From Nemertoderma westbladi (taxonomy: Eukaryota; Xenacoelomorpha; Nemertodermatida; Nemertodermatidae): a DNA stretch of 64,000 bases. The notes beneath the pieces are model-generated. The model did no database searches and had not been told where the DNA came from. It saw only the letters and a list, made by a program, of their open reading frames with translations. The DNA lies in assembly GCA_032718475.1 (NCBI GenBank), contig JAUCBJ010001359.1, positions 1 to 64,000 of the forward strand, read 5' to 3'. A program made the translations under genes and the position numbers. Of this stretch, positions 41,767 through 53,581 are shown in pieces; positions within the stretch are counted from its first letter, which is position 1, and each line of letters opens with the position of its first letter.

Positions 41767-44160
41767 ATGGCATCAAGAAATATGAATGATATTCATACCC
41801 ACAATCATTATGAAGCCCTGTCGGACTCTATAGATGGAACTAGAATAGAAATAGAAGACGAGCGGGTGCATGATGGTGATGAAAACATCCAACACGTAGA
41901 TTCTATGCTTGCAAATCTACCAGCGATCATTGATGAACGGATTCGAAAATCACCACATGGAACTACTGAGTCAAGCAATATTGATGATTTGGTCCTCAGA
42001 ACGGGTTTCACAGGAGGTCTACTGCGGTGTCAACATGGATGTATATGCTCTTTGGAACGAACTCGAGAAGTCACTGATTAGACTGGACCAATTCTCCCAA
42101 CGCATCGATCGTACTGATGCGTCGCTGGACGATCTGGAACAGTATTCGAGACGGAACTGTCTGCTGATTCATGGATTCGCTGTCCAAGATAACCAGGGTG
42201 ATATGGATGCGACAGCAAAGGAGATACTCGCTTTTCTACAGAGTAAAGTGGATGTTGATTTGTGTCTTGCTGACATCGATCGTTGCCACAATATAAAGCA
42301 GCGTATAAATGCGTGCGTACTGTCAATAATTAAATTCACTAACTATCGTGCCAAAGCAAAAGTCCTACAGAAACGCAAGAGCCTCAAAGGAACCCAGGTT
42401 TTTATTTCGAAAAGCCTCACCAAACGTCGTGCTGCACTACTGAAGGAAGCCAAGGCGAAGGGTGGTATGCGTTCTGCTTGGTCAGTCGACAGCCGAATCC
42501 TGTTATCAACTTCCTCGGGATCAATTCTTACCATCACATCGAGGAAAGATATTGATCACTGGACCCCGAGTTCCACCACATCACCTTCCGCTGTTGGTAA
42601 ATCAACGAAGTCTGTGGCGTCGGCTAAATCTGAGAAATTTGTCTGGTTCTAAATCGAAGTCAGCTCCTAAGACGCAGTCTACTACAAGGATGGAAACAAA
42701 GTCTGACACTAACCGTGAGTCGACTGCAGAATCTAAATCTAAGAAGAAGATAACTAAAGCGGATAATAACACTCTGAGTAGTAGCACTATTACGGTGTCT
42801 ACTTCAACCCCTGACAGGGAATGAGTGTAGTTAATACCTGTCTGTATGGTATTAATAGTGAAAGTTTTAAATTCATAATTATATAGTCTAGTTAATTATG
42901 GCTGTCCCAAGTATCAAAGTACCCAAATTATCTATTAATCATCCAATCAAATATCCCTGTAAGGCTTGTCGCACTGCTGTTAAAACAAACCAATCTGCTA
43001 TATTTTGTGAAATATGTGAGTGCTGGGTACATTCAAAGTGTATTCGACCTTCTCTACAATGCGGTGATTATCATTACTTCCAAAATTCAGTCCTCCCATG
43101 GTTTTGCCCTGAGGGGTTTTGCTTTCATCCCTTGAAAAGAAACAATCAACATTAGCACTCTCAATAGACCTATCAAAGGCATTTGACACGGTTAACCATG
43201 CAATTTTATTAAGCAAAATGGAACACTATGGAATAAAAGGTGTTGCATTGGAATGGTTCCAAAGTTACTTGTTCCAATGTAAACAATATGTAGTCATTGA
43301 CAATATTTGTTCCAAACAAAAAATTATCCCTGTGTCAATCGCCTATGCTTGAATATCAGCAAAACAAACTATATTATCTTCAATACAAGCAATCGGATCA
43401 TTAGTGCATCAACTCCAATTCACATTAATAACATTGACATTACTCGAGTAAAGGTGGCCAAATTCCTTGGTGTACACATACATAGATGAGCGACTAAACT
43501 GGAAGTACCATTTACACCAAATAAGTATGAAAATTAGTAAAAATATAGGTGTTATAAACAAGGTAAAATCATTTATGACTACAGAATCTTTAGCAGCTCT
43601 ATACGACGCACTGGTCCATCCATACTTAAGTTACTGTACGGTAGTTTGGGGTAAATCCATAACGGACAATACTGAACAACTAGTACCCAGTTACACCAGA
43701 TCAAAATTTAGACACAGAAGGAGGAGGCGAAAAGTTAATGATGTTGTTTCAATAACTTTTATTTAATAATTTTTAAATTGCACAAACACCAACAGAAAAT
43801 TATTTCAATAATTCAACATCGCGATCTTAATTTTTCACCACCTACACTTAATCACATTTTTACTCAACAAGTAGCTATCCTCTCCTTTAAGTCTATCCGT
43901 AATATAACCCCCCATGGGATATTGCCCGACCTATTAACACCCGTTTCAAATGTACACACCCATGAGACAAGATCCTCACAATCTCAAAACGCGTTCCGTC
44001 TACGAAATAGGCTAAAAATCCGAACTCAATCTATTTACTCTCTAGCACCAGTAATTTGGAATGGTCTAACTCTTGCAGTGCGACTGTCTAGCGGATTATT
44101 ACAATTTAAGTACAAATTAAATAATTTCTTAAGGGGTACTACTATAACTACAACGTAAGT
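41767..44160 (+). pseudogene. LINE family D with ORF1, PHD finger and truncated RT
   Basis: ORF1 (41767 to about 42824, frameshifts near 42000 and 42640) has a helical segment and an RRM-like part (LEQYSRRNCLLIHGF at about 42137) and a Lys/Ser-rich tail. ORF2 starts at 42898 with a PHD-type finger (CKAC, FCEICECWVHSKC, WFCPEGFC). At about 43120 it jumps directly to SLEKKQSTLALSIDLSKAFDTV, mid reverse transcriptase, so the endonuclease is deleted. A second deletion near 43340 removes the FADD box. The C-terminal part (SMKISKNIGVINKV, LYDALVHPYLSYCTVVWG, then LAPVIWNGL) runs to 44158. CR1/L2-like, non-functional. Confidence 0.75.
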
Positions 44161-44351
44161 ATCAATTTCACTTGTTTTCTATAATTATTCCGCTAGTTAT
44201 TGTTATCATTTAGTTATTATAAATTTCACTTGTTTTCTATATTCTGCTAGTTATTGTTATTCTATGTATCAATAATAAATTTAAACATATTAATGTACGT
44301 GTTATAATTAGTTTTGTCGCAACAGTTAAAGTTAAACTGTCTGACTGTACA

Positions 44352-45070
44352 GTGGAACACTTATTGCTTTTGATAATCGTTAAGTGTTTTTATTTGGGAT
44401 TTAATAACCACGAGATTGTAACAGCAGTAAATTCGGAGGGATTCGAAATTGGCGAGAGAACTGTACGAAGATGTTTAAACGACTTGGGTTTATATAGATC
44501 TACATTATGTGACGAAAACTATGAATTGGTCCTGAACGAAATCCTCAGTTTAATCGAAGGTGTTGGAAGTATGTTAAGAAATTTATCGCCATATGTGGCA
44601 TAACTTGAGGTGGAAGGAATTTAAAGTCTCAAGAAATATCGTACAAAGGCTTCTTAGACTTGTAGTCCCTGTATCCTCGGAACTCTGTAGTTGTCACAGG
44701 TTACAGTGACGGCGATATCGTACATTGGGCCCATCTGCTGTCTGGCATAGCAATGGATATGACAAATTGAAACCCTTTGGGTTTCCGATCCACTGTTGCA
44801 TTGATGGTTGGTCGAGGTTTATTATTTGGCACGAACTGACTAGGACAAATAACGATCCTCATGTAATTGCCAGTTTTTATGTTGATGCTGTCTCAAGGTA
44901 GGGTTCCCCAGTTCGGTTAGAGACTGATAGTGGATCAGAAAATGGAATAATGGCTGCTGCTCAATGCCACTTTAGGGGTGATCTTTCTGCCCATCGGTAT
45001 GTAAAATCATGCAACAATCAGCACGTTGAGAGTTGGTGGGCCCTTATGCGTACTCGGTGGTCTTAATGGT
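44352..45070 (+). pseudogene. IS3EU-like transposase relic 2
   Basis: Starts with a helix-turn-helix (KCFYLGFNNHEIVTAVN, ERTVRRCLNDLGL), then GYDKLKPFGFPIHCCIDGWS at about 44757, RTNNDPHVIASFY, LETDSGSEN at about 44920 (second Asp) and NQHVESWW at 45017 (Glu). The first Asp is replaced: HSNGYDK stands where the family has HxDGYDK. Frameshifts and stops (44601, 44908, 45062) add to the decay. Terminal repeats were not identified. Confidence 0.7.
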
Positions 45071-45389
45071 GGATTATGTTTTTCAAGGATTTAGTGGTGG
45101 AGAGTAAAGATTGAGAGAGGTGGAGGATTATGATCATACAATATTTCCCCAGGTGCAGCACTAAGAGAATACGACTATATTAATACGACTATACTACTAT
45201 TACGACTAGATTTTCACCAATGAAAATCTCCATTGTTATTAATACAGTTATGTTACATGTTATGGCAGGATTCCATTCCCATGACCATATATTGAAATAA
45301 CTCTTCCCTAAACTTAGCCATGCTGTGAAGAAATGTATGGTAATTGTGAAAGGTAATTGAAGTTGGCAACACATAGAAAATACTGAGAG

Positions 45390-46150
45390 ATTTCTACAAA
45401 TTTGCGAATTAAGGTGGCCTGAGTTTGTGTCATCACACCCTTATTGACTCTAGATGACAAGAAACACAATAAGACATTAATCTTACCTTCCACTGATAAC
45501 TTAGTTACCCTATGCGAACAGCTCCAGGAGAATATAAAGCACCACTCTGAAATGCTAAATCGGGCGATAGATGCCAAGTCGAATTGAGAATGTCTCAATG
45601 AACTTGTTCTGGCATATCTCATTGTCTTTAACAGGCATAGAGAGGGTGAAGTATCATTCATGAAGTGTCACAGATTTGAACAAATGGCATTGCGGAACCG
45701 AATTTCCCAATATTGATAATCTGAATAAGTTTGAACAAGGAATTTGTAGTCTCTATGAAGTGATTGACATCATTGGGAAGCGTGGCACACCTGTAGTACC
45801 TGTGTTACTGTTGCTTAGTAAGGACCTAACAGAAGCCATTGAAAGAGTAATCCATAACAGAGGTGAAGCTGGGGTAAATAAGAGCATCATTTTTATCATT
45901 AAAAATGTAGGGAAAAAAAGGAAACATTTCTGTTCCCTCGTTCAAATCATTCATATACGAGGGTATGACTGCATTAGAATAGAAAATATGCAAAAAAGGC
46001 AGGACTGTAAAATCCAGCTATCCTGTCTTCAACCAACTGAAAGCACATCGCAATAAATGTGCAAATGCTTAACCTTTTTGAAAAAGAACTGGACCTTCTG
46101 GTGGAAATGAAAATTTTAGATTGTTATAATTTATGTATTGCTTGTTAAGC
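45390..46150 (+). pseudogene. Possible tyrosine-recombinase-like (Crypton-type) relic
   Basis: Plus-strand pieces read ICEL.WPEFVSSH, LPSTDNLVTLCEQLQENIK, LAYLIVFNRHREGEVSFM (about 45615), NKFEQGICSLYEVIDIIGKRG and PVVPVLLLLSKDL (about 45726-45820), and KHIAINVQMLNL then KELDLLVE (about 46045-46100). This order recalls a family of invertebrate and fish proteins whose FNRRRxGEVS and RGKRGRxVPVLL motifs precede an LRKH...LGH...Y end, which I believe are tyrosine recombinases; the identification is from memory. The middle part (45676-46056) is open, the rest is broken, and the LGH/Tyr end is not preserved. Confidence 0.4.
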
Positions 46151-48895
46151 CACTCCCCCATACCCCTTAATTTATTTTGATTAACAGCCATTCACTGAAT
46201 TCATCACATAAATAATACTCAACACCGATTTTAATGATATGATATAAAATATTGAATTTATTTGTTTAGATAAAGAATTCATCAATGATAGAAATTAATA
46301 GAAATAAAATCTAGAATAGAAAGAAATTTATCAATCAGCACATTTGTATTAATTTGCACACTAATTAGGCATGCTCTAACCATGTAGCATCATTTTCCTT
46401 GCAGTGGAAATGCGGAAGAAATCTGAAAGAAAAGTCGTTGAATGGAGATCCTGGAGTTTGGTGGAGACTAGTTGTGTGAATGAACTCAACAACAACGAAG
46501 AAAATATACTTCCAAGAAAAGATAAAATATTGTCCTTAATGAAAAATATCCTCAGTTAGGAAACCACACATGGTGCAACATCAAAGATTTCTGCTGAAAT
46601 AGAAATAAAGAAATAAAGTCCAATTATAAACTCACCGCATCCATATAGGAACTAATTTATTGTTATATTCCCATCTACTGTAGGGGGGTTTAAATAACAT
46701 TAATAACTGATGTTATGTTAATAACAATGTTTTAACTGACATTATTGTAGTATATTCCATAAATTTTGGCTAGAATTTATAACTTATAATACAACTTATA
46801 ATTTAAAAATAAATTCCAAAGAACGTTGGAAATAAATAATTTGTTTTCTTGTAACTACCAATACTGAAACTATTGCAAATACTAATGTCCCCAAAGGACA
46901 TTTTATTTTAACTTAGTTTCGACATCAATATCAGATATTAAATACTTAGTTTGTCCTGATTCATGATAGAAAGATATGGCAAAGTATATGTTGTACCCAG
47001 TTTGCATAAATATTTTTGGTTCTGTCACTCTCATTTATAATCAAATGCAAAACGGGGACATATTATTGTCAACCACCATAGTGTTACAATGGGGACATTT
47101 TATACACAGCAGTAACACAAACAATATCCGCAAGTTTAACACAAACTGTGGGCATGAAGCTGTTCAACTGAAAATTTGGAAATATATAAAAAAAAACCCG
47201 CTGAATCAATTTTAGCTGTAAAACAAACTGGGGATGTCCCTGTTTTGCAGAATGTCCCCAGTATGTGGGTCAAATGGGCCATAGTATAATTATAACAGAT
47301 CGCTGATGATGGTTCATAGTTTTGACTCGCCCCAGATTAGTTTGACTCGACCCAGATACAGGACAGGTCACTACTACTTAACATTATTGCTCATTTATAA
47401 GGAAAACCTGGAAGGACTTTAAAGCCTCCCTCCCTCTAAGGAATCTCATCAACCCTTCTGATGTATCTATTGCAGTAATCAAATGTTATTATTTATTATA
47501 GGTATCGACGACCCAATCTCTGGTTGCTAGCTGGACACCATACCAGTCACCTTGTTGGGACTGAAATTCACAAACTCCCAGGGCCCGGCTTCAGTCAGCA
47601 GATATGCAATGTACTACACAGAGCCGTCAAATCCTATGGACTACTGGGGGCATCGCCATTGGTGGTTGCCATATAAACTAGCCCCACCATGGCACTGTAT
47701 TTTGTAAATAACTGTAGAGATATCTAGATTGTGTGGAACACCACTCTCCACATTCAAGAGAGTGAGCAGATTCAATCCCTTTTGTAGCATACTCGTACAC
47801 AGTTCACTCTTAATTCGGTTCAACTTCCAAAATGATCACTCACCAGTACAAACTGAACTCATCAGGAATAGATAATCAATAATGGGAGGGAAAGGATTCA
47901 ACTTCAAATTTCTTGCTAGGTTTCAGCACAGTGTCCTCACAATTGCCATCATCATATCTGTAATATTTAACACATATTATATATATCTATCTATATATAA
48001 TTGTTTTTTTAAATTAATTAATTAGTACGTAATCAATTTCGCCTACAGTTTGGGCAGAGTGTTATTCCCTATAAATAGAGAAGAACTTTTCAAATATCAC
48101 AGTGAATAAGAATGACCAATTCAGGTAGTATTTCTTTGAATTCTGGTTGTGCTCTGATGCCTTGGAAAGTTTGGGACAGTTTGGAAACTGGAAGGTGGCT
48201 GAAGGGTTAAACAACAGACCACAAAGTTGCATTACTCATTGCCACTCAAGCTTTTTATATTTGATTTGAGTTTTTTTTCAGCGCAACCAGAACACAGTTA
48301 TGTATAGTAGTTCATGATTTCTGATTTTTTCAGCACAACCAGAACACAGTTATCTAGTTCAAGTCCATATGAAAGCACTATTACATCCAAACTCTGGAGT
48401 TGTAGCTTTTCCAAAGTCTCTATGAGATGGCCCAGTTTAACGATTTAATGTCAGTAACAAGTCAGGTTGTAACATTCATGGCTTTATTTAACTATATAAC
48501 TAAACTAGGGAATTCTACCCCAAGATCTGTAAGTGTAAGCATACCAGTAACAAACAGTTATAACTATAAGCATAGTAACAAACGACTATTAACTGATACT
48601 TAAATTTCAGGTACCTACAAATGCAAAAGGCCTATAGTGTACAGTACACAATACCGGTACAGTAATGCAGATTTCTTAATTTTTATTAATCAAAATCTCA
48701 GTCTCAAAATTAACCACATCTAATCAAAATGAATGAAATGTTTTATTTGTATTATTACTGGAGGTCACTGTGTCTGTCGAGTGTCTGTGTGTTTGTCTGT
48801 CAAGAAATAGAACAAATAGGCCTAAATAAACTAGTGACGGGCCTAGTGGCCCGATAAGGAACCGACTTTTTATTTCAAATAAAAGAGACAACGAG
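46151..48895. other. No gene recognised
   Basis: AT-rich non-coding DNA. A block at about 46885-47275 repeats the motif GGGGACATT and its complement AATGTCCCC (46886, 47056, 47092, 47252), suggesting an unclassified miniature element. Two direct copies of TTTTTTCAGCGCAACCAGAA-type sequence with AACACAGTTAT follow each other at 48275 and 48330. Confidence 0.4.
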
Positions 48896-48929
48896 CTCGG
48901 CTCGGTCTTGCACGATTGGGCACGATTAA

Positions 48930-49378
48930 GTTCGACTTGGCTTGATCGGCTCGGCTCGGCTCGGCTCGGCTCGGTTCGGCTCGGTTCGGCTCGGCTCGGC
49001 TCGGCTCGGCTCGGCTCGGCTCGGCTCGGCTCGGCTCGGCTCGGCTCGGCTCGGCTCGGCTCGGCTCGGCTCGGCTCGGCTCGGCTCGGCTCGGCTCGGC
49101 TCGGCTCGGCTCGGCTCGGCTCGGCTCGGCTCGGCTCGGCTCGGCTCGGCTCGGCTCGGCTTGGCTCGGCTAGGCTCGGCTCGGCTCATCTCGGCTGGGC
49201 TCGGCTCGGCTCGGCTCGGCTCGGCTCGGCTCGGCTCGGCTCGGCTCGGCTCGGCTCGGCTCGGCTCAGCTCGGCTCGGCTCGGCTCGGCTCATCGGCTC
49301 GGCTCGGCTCGGCTTGGCTTGGCTTGGCTTGGCTTGGCTCAGCTCGTCTCGGCTCGGCTCGGCTCGGCTCGGCTCGGT
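48930..49378. repeat. (TCGGC)n pentanucleotide array, ~440 bp
   Basis: About 85 units of GGCTC/TCGGC with occasional changes (GGTTC, GGCTT, GGCTA, CATCTC). All open frames here on both strands (GSARL or AEPSR repeats) are products of the 5-bp unit (15-bp frame period) and not genes. Confidence 0.95.
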
Positions 49379-50299
49379 CTGAGTCGACTCCCCGTGCTGC
49401 TCAAAGGGCGCAAATACATATATCAAAGGGTCAAAGCAAAACTCACGTGCTGCTCGAAGGGTCAAAGTCAAACAATGTGTCTATTATTTGATGTAATTCA
49501 CGTAAATAAATAAAGCACACCACCCAATTTTTTTTAGTAAGGGGGTTTTACTTGCCGATGATTTCATGATCATTTCATGATTTACGATGTCGATTTTAAC
49601 TATTTGGCAAATCTAAACTTTTGTCTGCCTGTCAGGCAGTCTGTCTGTTATGACTGTATATGTACAGTATAATAAAAATTATTATACATACAATTTAGTT
49701 ATATCAGAAATTAACTTACATAATGCAACCAAGTTACTAGACGAAAATAGCTGAGGCAGGTTTAAATAATCTCTATCTTGGTACTTGTTCCTAATGTGTT
49801 CAGATAATGTGCATGATAACAAGAAACGCGGTTCATTTTGGACAGTAGTAGTATTATCACATTCACAAACAGGTAGTTCTGGTGCAGTTTTCATACATGG
49901 CATTAACCCTATTACCACTGGGGTGTTTAGACCATTACCAGCACTGGCGTGGGGTCGATTCGCCCCCCCCCCCCCCGCTGTATTTTTGTAATCATCCAAT
50001 AAAATCCTACGAAATTTGGGCTGTAGGTGAAAAAATTATCGAAGAACATTTTCAAATCCTAAAAAATGAAAATTTCATAAGGTGGGTATAATAATTTTCA
50101 TGAAAAATAGAAGTAGTCCCAGGACAAAATATACATTTTTTTGATATTCTAAAAACTGATAGTGTGGCATTGTTGGCTAGCATTCGTAGGGTTTTCACTA
50201 CGCTGAATCGAATGTGATTATATTCCATTTCCGAAAATTGAACTGGATTCTATTTTTCGTGCACCTAAGAAGTGGGCGTGGCATTAAACTGTATTTCGA
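49379..50299. other. No gene recognised
   Basis: Contains a C run at 49965-49977. A minus-strand open frame at 49999-49682 has no recognised similarity. At 50185-50280 a piece resembling the inverse orientation of the 163-bp family (TTCCGAAAATTGAACTGGATTC...TTTTTCGTGC) is seen. Confidence 0.3.
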
Positions 50300-51950
50300 T
50301 TTACTATATACCTAGTACATACAAGGAAATTCGTTTTGTGTTGGAGAAGGATCATAACATACTAATAGGAGTTCGCCAAATTAAATGAGTAATTAAGGTT
50401 ATGGGTCTGTCGATATGTGTATATGACGACTTAGGCGATGTTGATGCATTTATACAACAGGAATTAAATGGGTCTGGCAGACTTTTAGGCTATCACATGA
50501 TGCATGCAAAGTGTAGGCTACATGGTCTTAGGGTATGCACGGAAGACGTACGAGCAATACTTAAGAATTTGGATCCAACTAGTGTCAAGTCGCGCCAATG
50601 TCGACGGTTGCATCGAAGATCATTATGCCTGTCGTCCAAACTTTATCTGGCACCTTGATGGATATGATAAATTGAAACCCTACGGGATCTGTATCAGTGG
50701 ATGTATTGATGGGTGGAAAATTATGTGGCTGTGTGTTTATATCAGTAACAACAACCCGAAACTTATTGGTAGTTATTTTTTAGATACAGTCAAGCAGCTG
50801 AATGGTTGTCCACTTCAAGTTAGGGCAGACTGTGAGCTGAGAATGGACATATTCGATACTACCAACACTTCTTACGGCGAAATGGAATGGATCAATACGT
50901 TGAGATTGTATATTTAGATGGAGCAAGTACTGTGAATCAACAGATTGAGAGTTGGTGGGGAATCCTTTGTAAGGAATGTGCTGGAGTACTGGATCAATCT
51001 GTTTAAATATTTCATAGAACAGGGAGGGGCATCTGGATGGCACATTTCTATCAAAAACAATTGTACAATTTTGTTTTACTGCCATTATTCAGGACGAATT
51101 GGACTCTGTAGAAGAAATTTGGAACGAGCATATTATTCGTCCACCGCCCAAATGTTATGCCATATCGTGACCATAGAGCCAGAACAACACATACCACAAT
51201 TTTTAAAAAAAAAATTTTTTCACCAAAATTACTCAAGATGGCGTTCTACATCTTATGTTAAAATCCTAGACTTGTATGTCAGTTCGTTTAGGAGATATGG
51301 AAAACCAGAACAACCCTCACAACATAGAAGTTGAAAACTGTTAGAGGTAAAACAACACATACCACACTTTTCCCTATCATACTTTGCCAGGAAAAACACC
51401 ATTCAATAGTCGAGGAATGACGTGAGTTCTTATGTTTCTGTGATAAAATCCTAGAGGTAAAACAACACACACAGACTAGAGTTAATGTTAAATTTCAGTA
51501 TGTGTTGTTTTGTCTCTTTGGAAAATAACGAAAAAAACAGTTTTTTTCATTAACAAAATTTATTTTGAATGCTAGCCACTATTATAAAATGTATCATTGT
51601 ATCTTCCCAGACCTCTGTCGAAAAAATTAGGAGACTGGATCCATATAGAGGGAAATGAGAAGGTTTTTTGCATTTTTCTCGAAACCACATTTTTTGGTGA
51701 GTGTTGTTCTGGCTCTTTAGTCACGATATGTTAATACCATAGCCCGTGCCTCTGGGAAACAAATGACCAACTTTTTGCCATAAATAATTCTGACCTAGAC
51801 ACTTGCATCAAGGAAGCTACTTATCACGAAACTGTGCCTTGTGATATTGATGTGTATAATTTATGCCTTCAATTAATGTCGGAAAAGGGCTTAACAGTGC
51901 CTAAACATGCTTCTGGTGCAATTGCTCTTTACTTGGACTTAATTAAATAG
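50300..51950 (+). pseudogene. IS3EU-like transposase relic 3, split by a MITE
   Basis: Reads YKEIRFVLEKDHN (50322), SICVYDDLGD, GSGRLLGYHMMH, GLRVCTEDVRAIL, then by frame change RPNFIWHLDGYDKLKPYG (first Asp, about 50655), ISNNNPKLIGSYFLD, PLQVRADC (second Asp, about 50828) and QQIESWWG (Glu, about 50946), and ELDSVEEIWNEHIIRPPPKC (51098-51157). A 568-bp MITE interrupts here; the C-terminus resumes at 51745 (CLWETNDQLFAINNS, LQLMSEKGLTVPKHASG) and stops at 51950. Catalytic residues are kept but frames are broken. Confidence 0.7.
51162..51729. mobile_element. MITE with ~45-bp inverted ends
   Basis: Left ATATCGTGACCATAGAGCCA continuing GAACAACACATACCACA; right is the complement with few changes, ending GTCACGATAT at 51729. 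Related inner repeats (AAAACAACACATACCACACT at about 51345 and 51465, and its inverse near 51498). No coding capacity. Flanks GTTATGCC and GTTAATACC are similar but not a clean target duplication. Confidence 0.65.
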
Positions 51951-52208
51951 ATATATTAAATTATATAGGATAGAGTAAATAATTATAATTATTAATTAAT
52001 TATAATAATTAATAAATAATACATATAATAATTAATTAATTATTGAATATAATTAGTAATTAATTATAAATTATTTAATCAGTGAAATATTACATTTATA
52101 TAATTAAAACATTTATTATCATTTAACTGACAGTTAAAAACATGAGTTCCATTTTAGATCTAGTAAGTATTAAAGTCATGTGGTACATAGTCCTAATATG
52201 TTATTAGG
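51951..52208. repeat. AT-rich TAATTAATTA repeats
   Basis: Mostly permutations of TAATTAATTATAAT between 51985 and 52080, then AT-rich unique sequence. Confidence 0.5.
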
Positions 52209-52606
52209 CAATGGTAAATGTAGAAACCATTCGGAAAAGTTGTGTAAAGGGGCGCCTCAAAGCCGATAGTCCTGAATAATGTGTTAAGAAGTGGAAAAAT
52301 AACTTCAGCAACTTGCTTGGGCAGCCACCAAACATCGAGCTCAGCCCTATAAGGAAAATATATGACAAGACACTACCTATAGAAACAGGGGACTTCACAC
52401 CTCCCAAACTCCAAAGAAGCATTAAAAGCATGTCCAATAATAAAGCGAGTGGATTAGATGATATCCCAGCGGAGGTATGGAAAACAGGAGTGCTAAACAG
52501 ACCATTATTGAATGTTTGCAACCGGATGTTAAAAGGGGAAAAGCCACCACCAATTTGGACTAAAGGTCAACTAAAGCCTCTCCCCAAGAAAGGAGACCTC
52601 TACTAC
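52209..52606 (+). pseudogene. LINE family E, N-terminal reverse transcriptase
   Basis: Contains WKNNFSNLLGQPPNIEL, FTPPKLQRSIKSMSNNKASG and LDDIPAEVWK, then IWTKGQLKPLPKKGDL, the standard approach to a LINE reverse transcriptase (RTE-like phrasing). A TAA at about 52276 interrupts the first part. It ends where the LINE A fragment (52608-52815) begins; the sequence on the far side belongs to a different LINE. Confidence 0.65.
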
Positions 52607-52607
52607 T

Positions 52608-52815
52608 AGGATTGGCATGCCTCATTGCAGCTGCATTTTTAAGAATGTTGTGCCGGCTTGTCGACAAAATTGCGCCATCACAACTCCCTATCACCCATGA
52701 CATTTGCTAGATCATCCGCATCTTCAAGGTCAGTGTCCTCCTTTAAGATGCGTCTCAAGAAAATCATGGGCTATCCATCATGCTTATTCACTCTATGAGG
52801 CTGCCAAAGTACAGT
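52608..52815 (-). pseudogene. LINE family A, copy 4 (3' end)
   Basis: Minus-strand copy of the last ~200 bp of LINE A: CTACTACTAGGATTGGCATG tail, GCAGCTGCATTTTTAAGAATG, GTGCCGGCTTGTCGACAAAA, CTAGATCATCCGCATCTTCA. Heavily 5'-truncated. It forms the join between LINE pieces E and F. Confidence 0.8.
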
Positions 52816-53575
52816 GTCGTTTCACGGTACGGTTCACTTTCGGTGTCTCCAATGGGGTTAGACAGGGAAGTTTGGTCTCCCCATTACTTTTCAATATCTA
52901 CATGAATGATCTTAGTAAAGAATTGAAAAAAGATCGTGTTGGATGTAAGGTGACTTACTTATAAATCATTTATTTTATGCAGATGATATATGTTTAATTT
53001 CACCTAGTGTACAGGGTCTTAGACAGCTAATAAAAATTTGTGAGAACATGGTATTAAATATGATATAATTTTTAATCCTTTTAAATCTAAATGTATATAT
53101 TTTTTACCGTGCAAAGTAGGTCGTGTCGGTGATGTTTATTTAAATAATAATATTTTGAATTGTGTATTTGAAATTAATTATCTAGGTCATATAATTTCAA
53201 CTGATTTGTCAGATGAGCCAGATATGCAACGGGCTAAATGTTCGTTATATTGTAACGGTAATCAGGTGTCAAGATATTTTTCAAATTGTTCCTTACCGGT
53301 AAAGGAGGCGCTATTTAAGTGTTAATCAATATTGTGGATCGTTGTGGTCTATATTTCGGATGGAATCACTCCGAAAAGTTAAGGTAGCATACAATATGGG
53401 GTTTCGATTATTGTTTAAATACGGTAGGACAGAGGATGCGGATACGCTATTTGTAGGGCATAGAATTAATACTTTCAAAGGTACGCTTCGTGTCATAATA
53501 TTTTCATTGTTGAATCGTGTTGCTAACTCTAAAAATCGACTTGTTTCATCTTGTTACAAAGTTGGTGCAGGGTCT
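52816..53575 (+). pseudogene. LINE family F, reverse-transcriptase fragment
   Basis: Reads FGVSNGVRQGSLVSPLLFNI then YMNDLSKEL (52850), FYADDICLIS across frames (52974), NPFKSKCIYFLPCK (53073), INYLGHIISTDLSD (53172), and LRKVKVAYNMGFRLLFKYGR (53367). This thumb/C-terminal style fits Rex1-like or related LINEs. Decayed, and closed on the right by the MITE inserted at 53582. Confidence 0.6.
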
Positions 53576-53581
53576 GTCCTA
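53576..53581. other. Target-site duplication GTCCTA, left
   Basis: GTCCTA precedes the terminus TACGGAAG and recurs at 54219-54224. Confidence 0.85.

Noticed and set aside
48908-49513. Long open frames (GSARL and AEPSR repeats) on both strands
   Set aside because: They are translations of a 5-bp repeat with no stop codon in any frame; no gene evidence.
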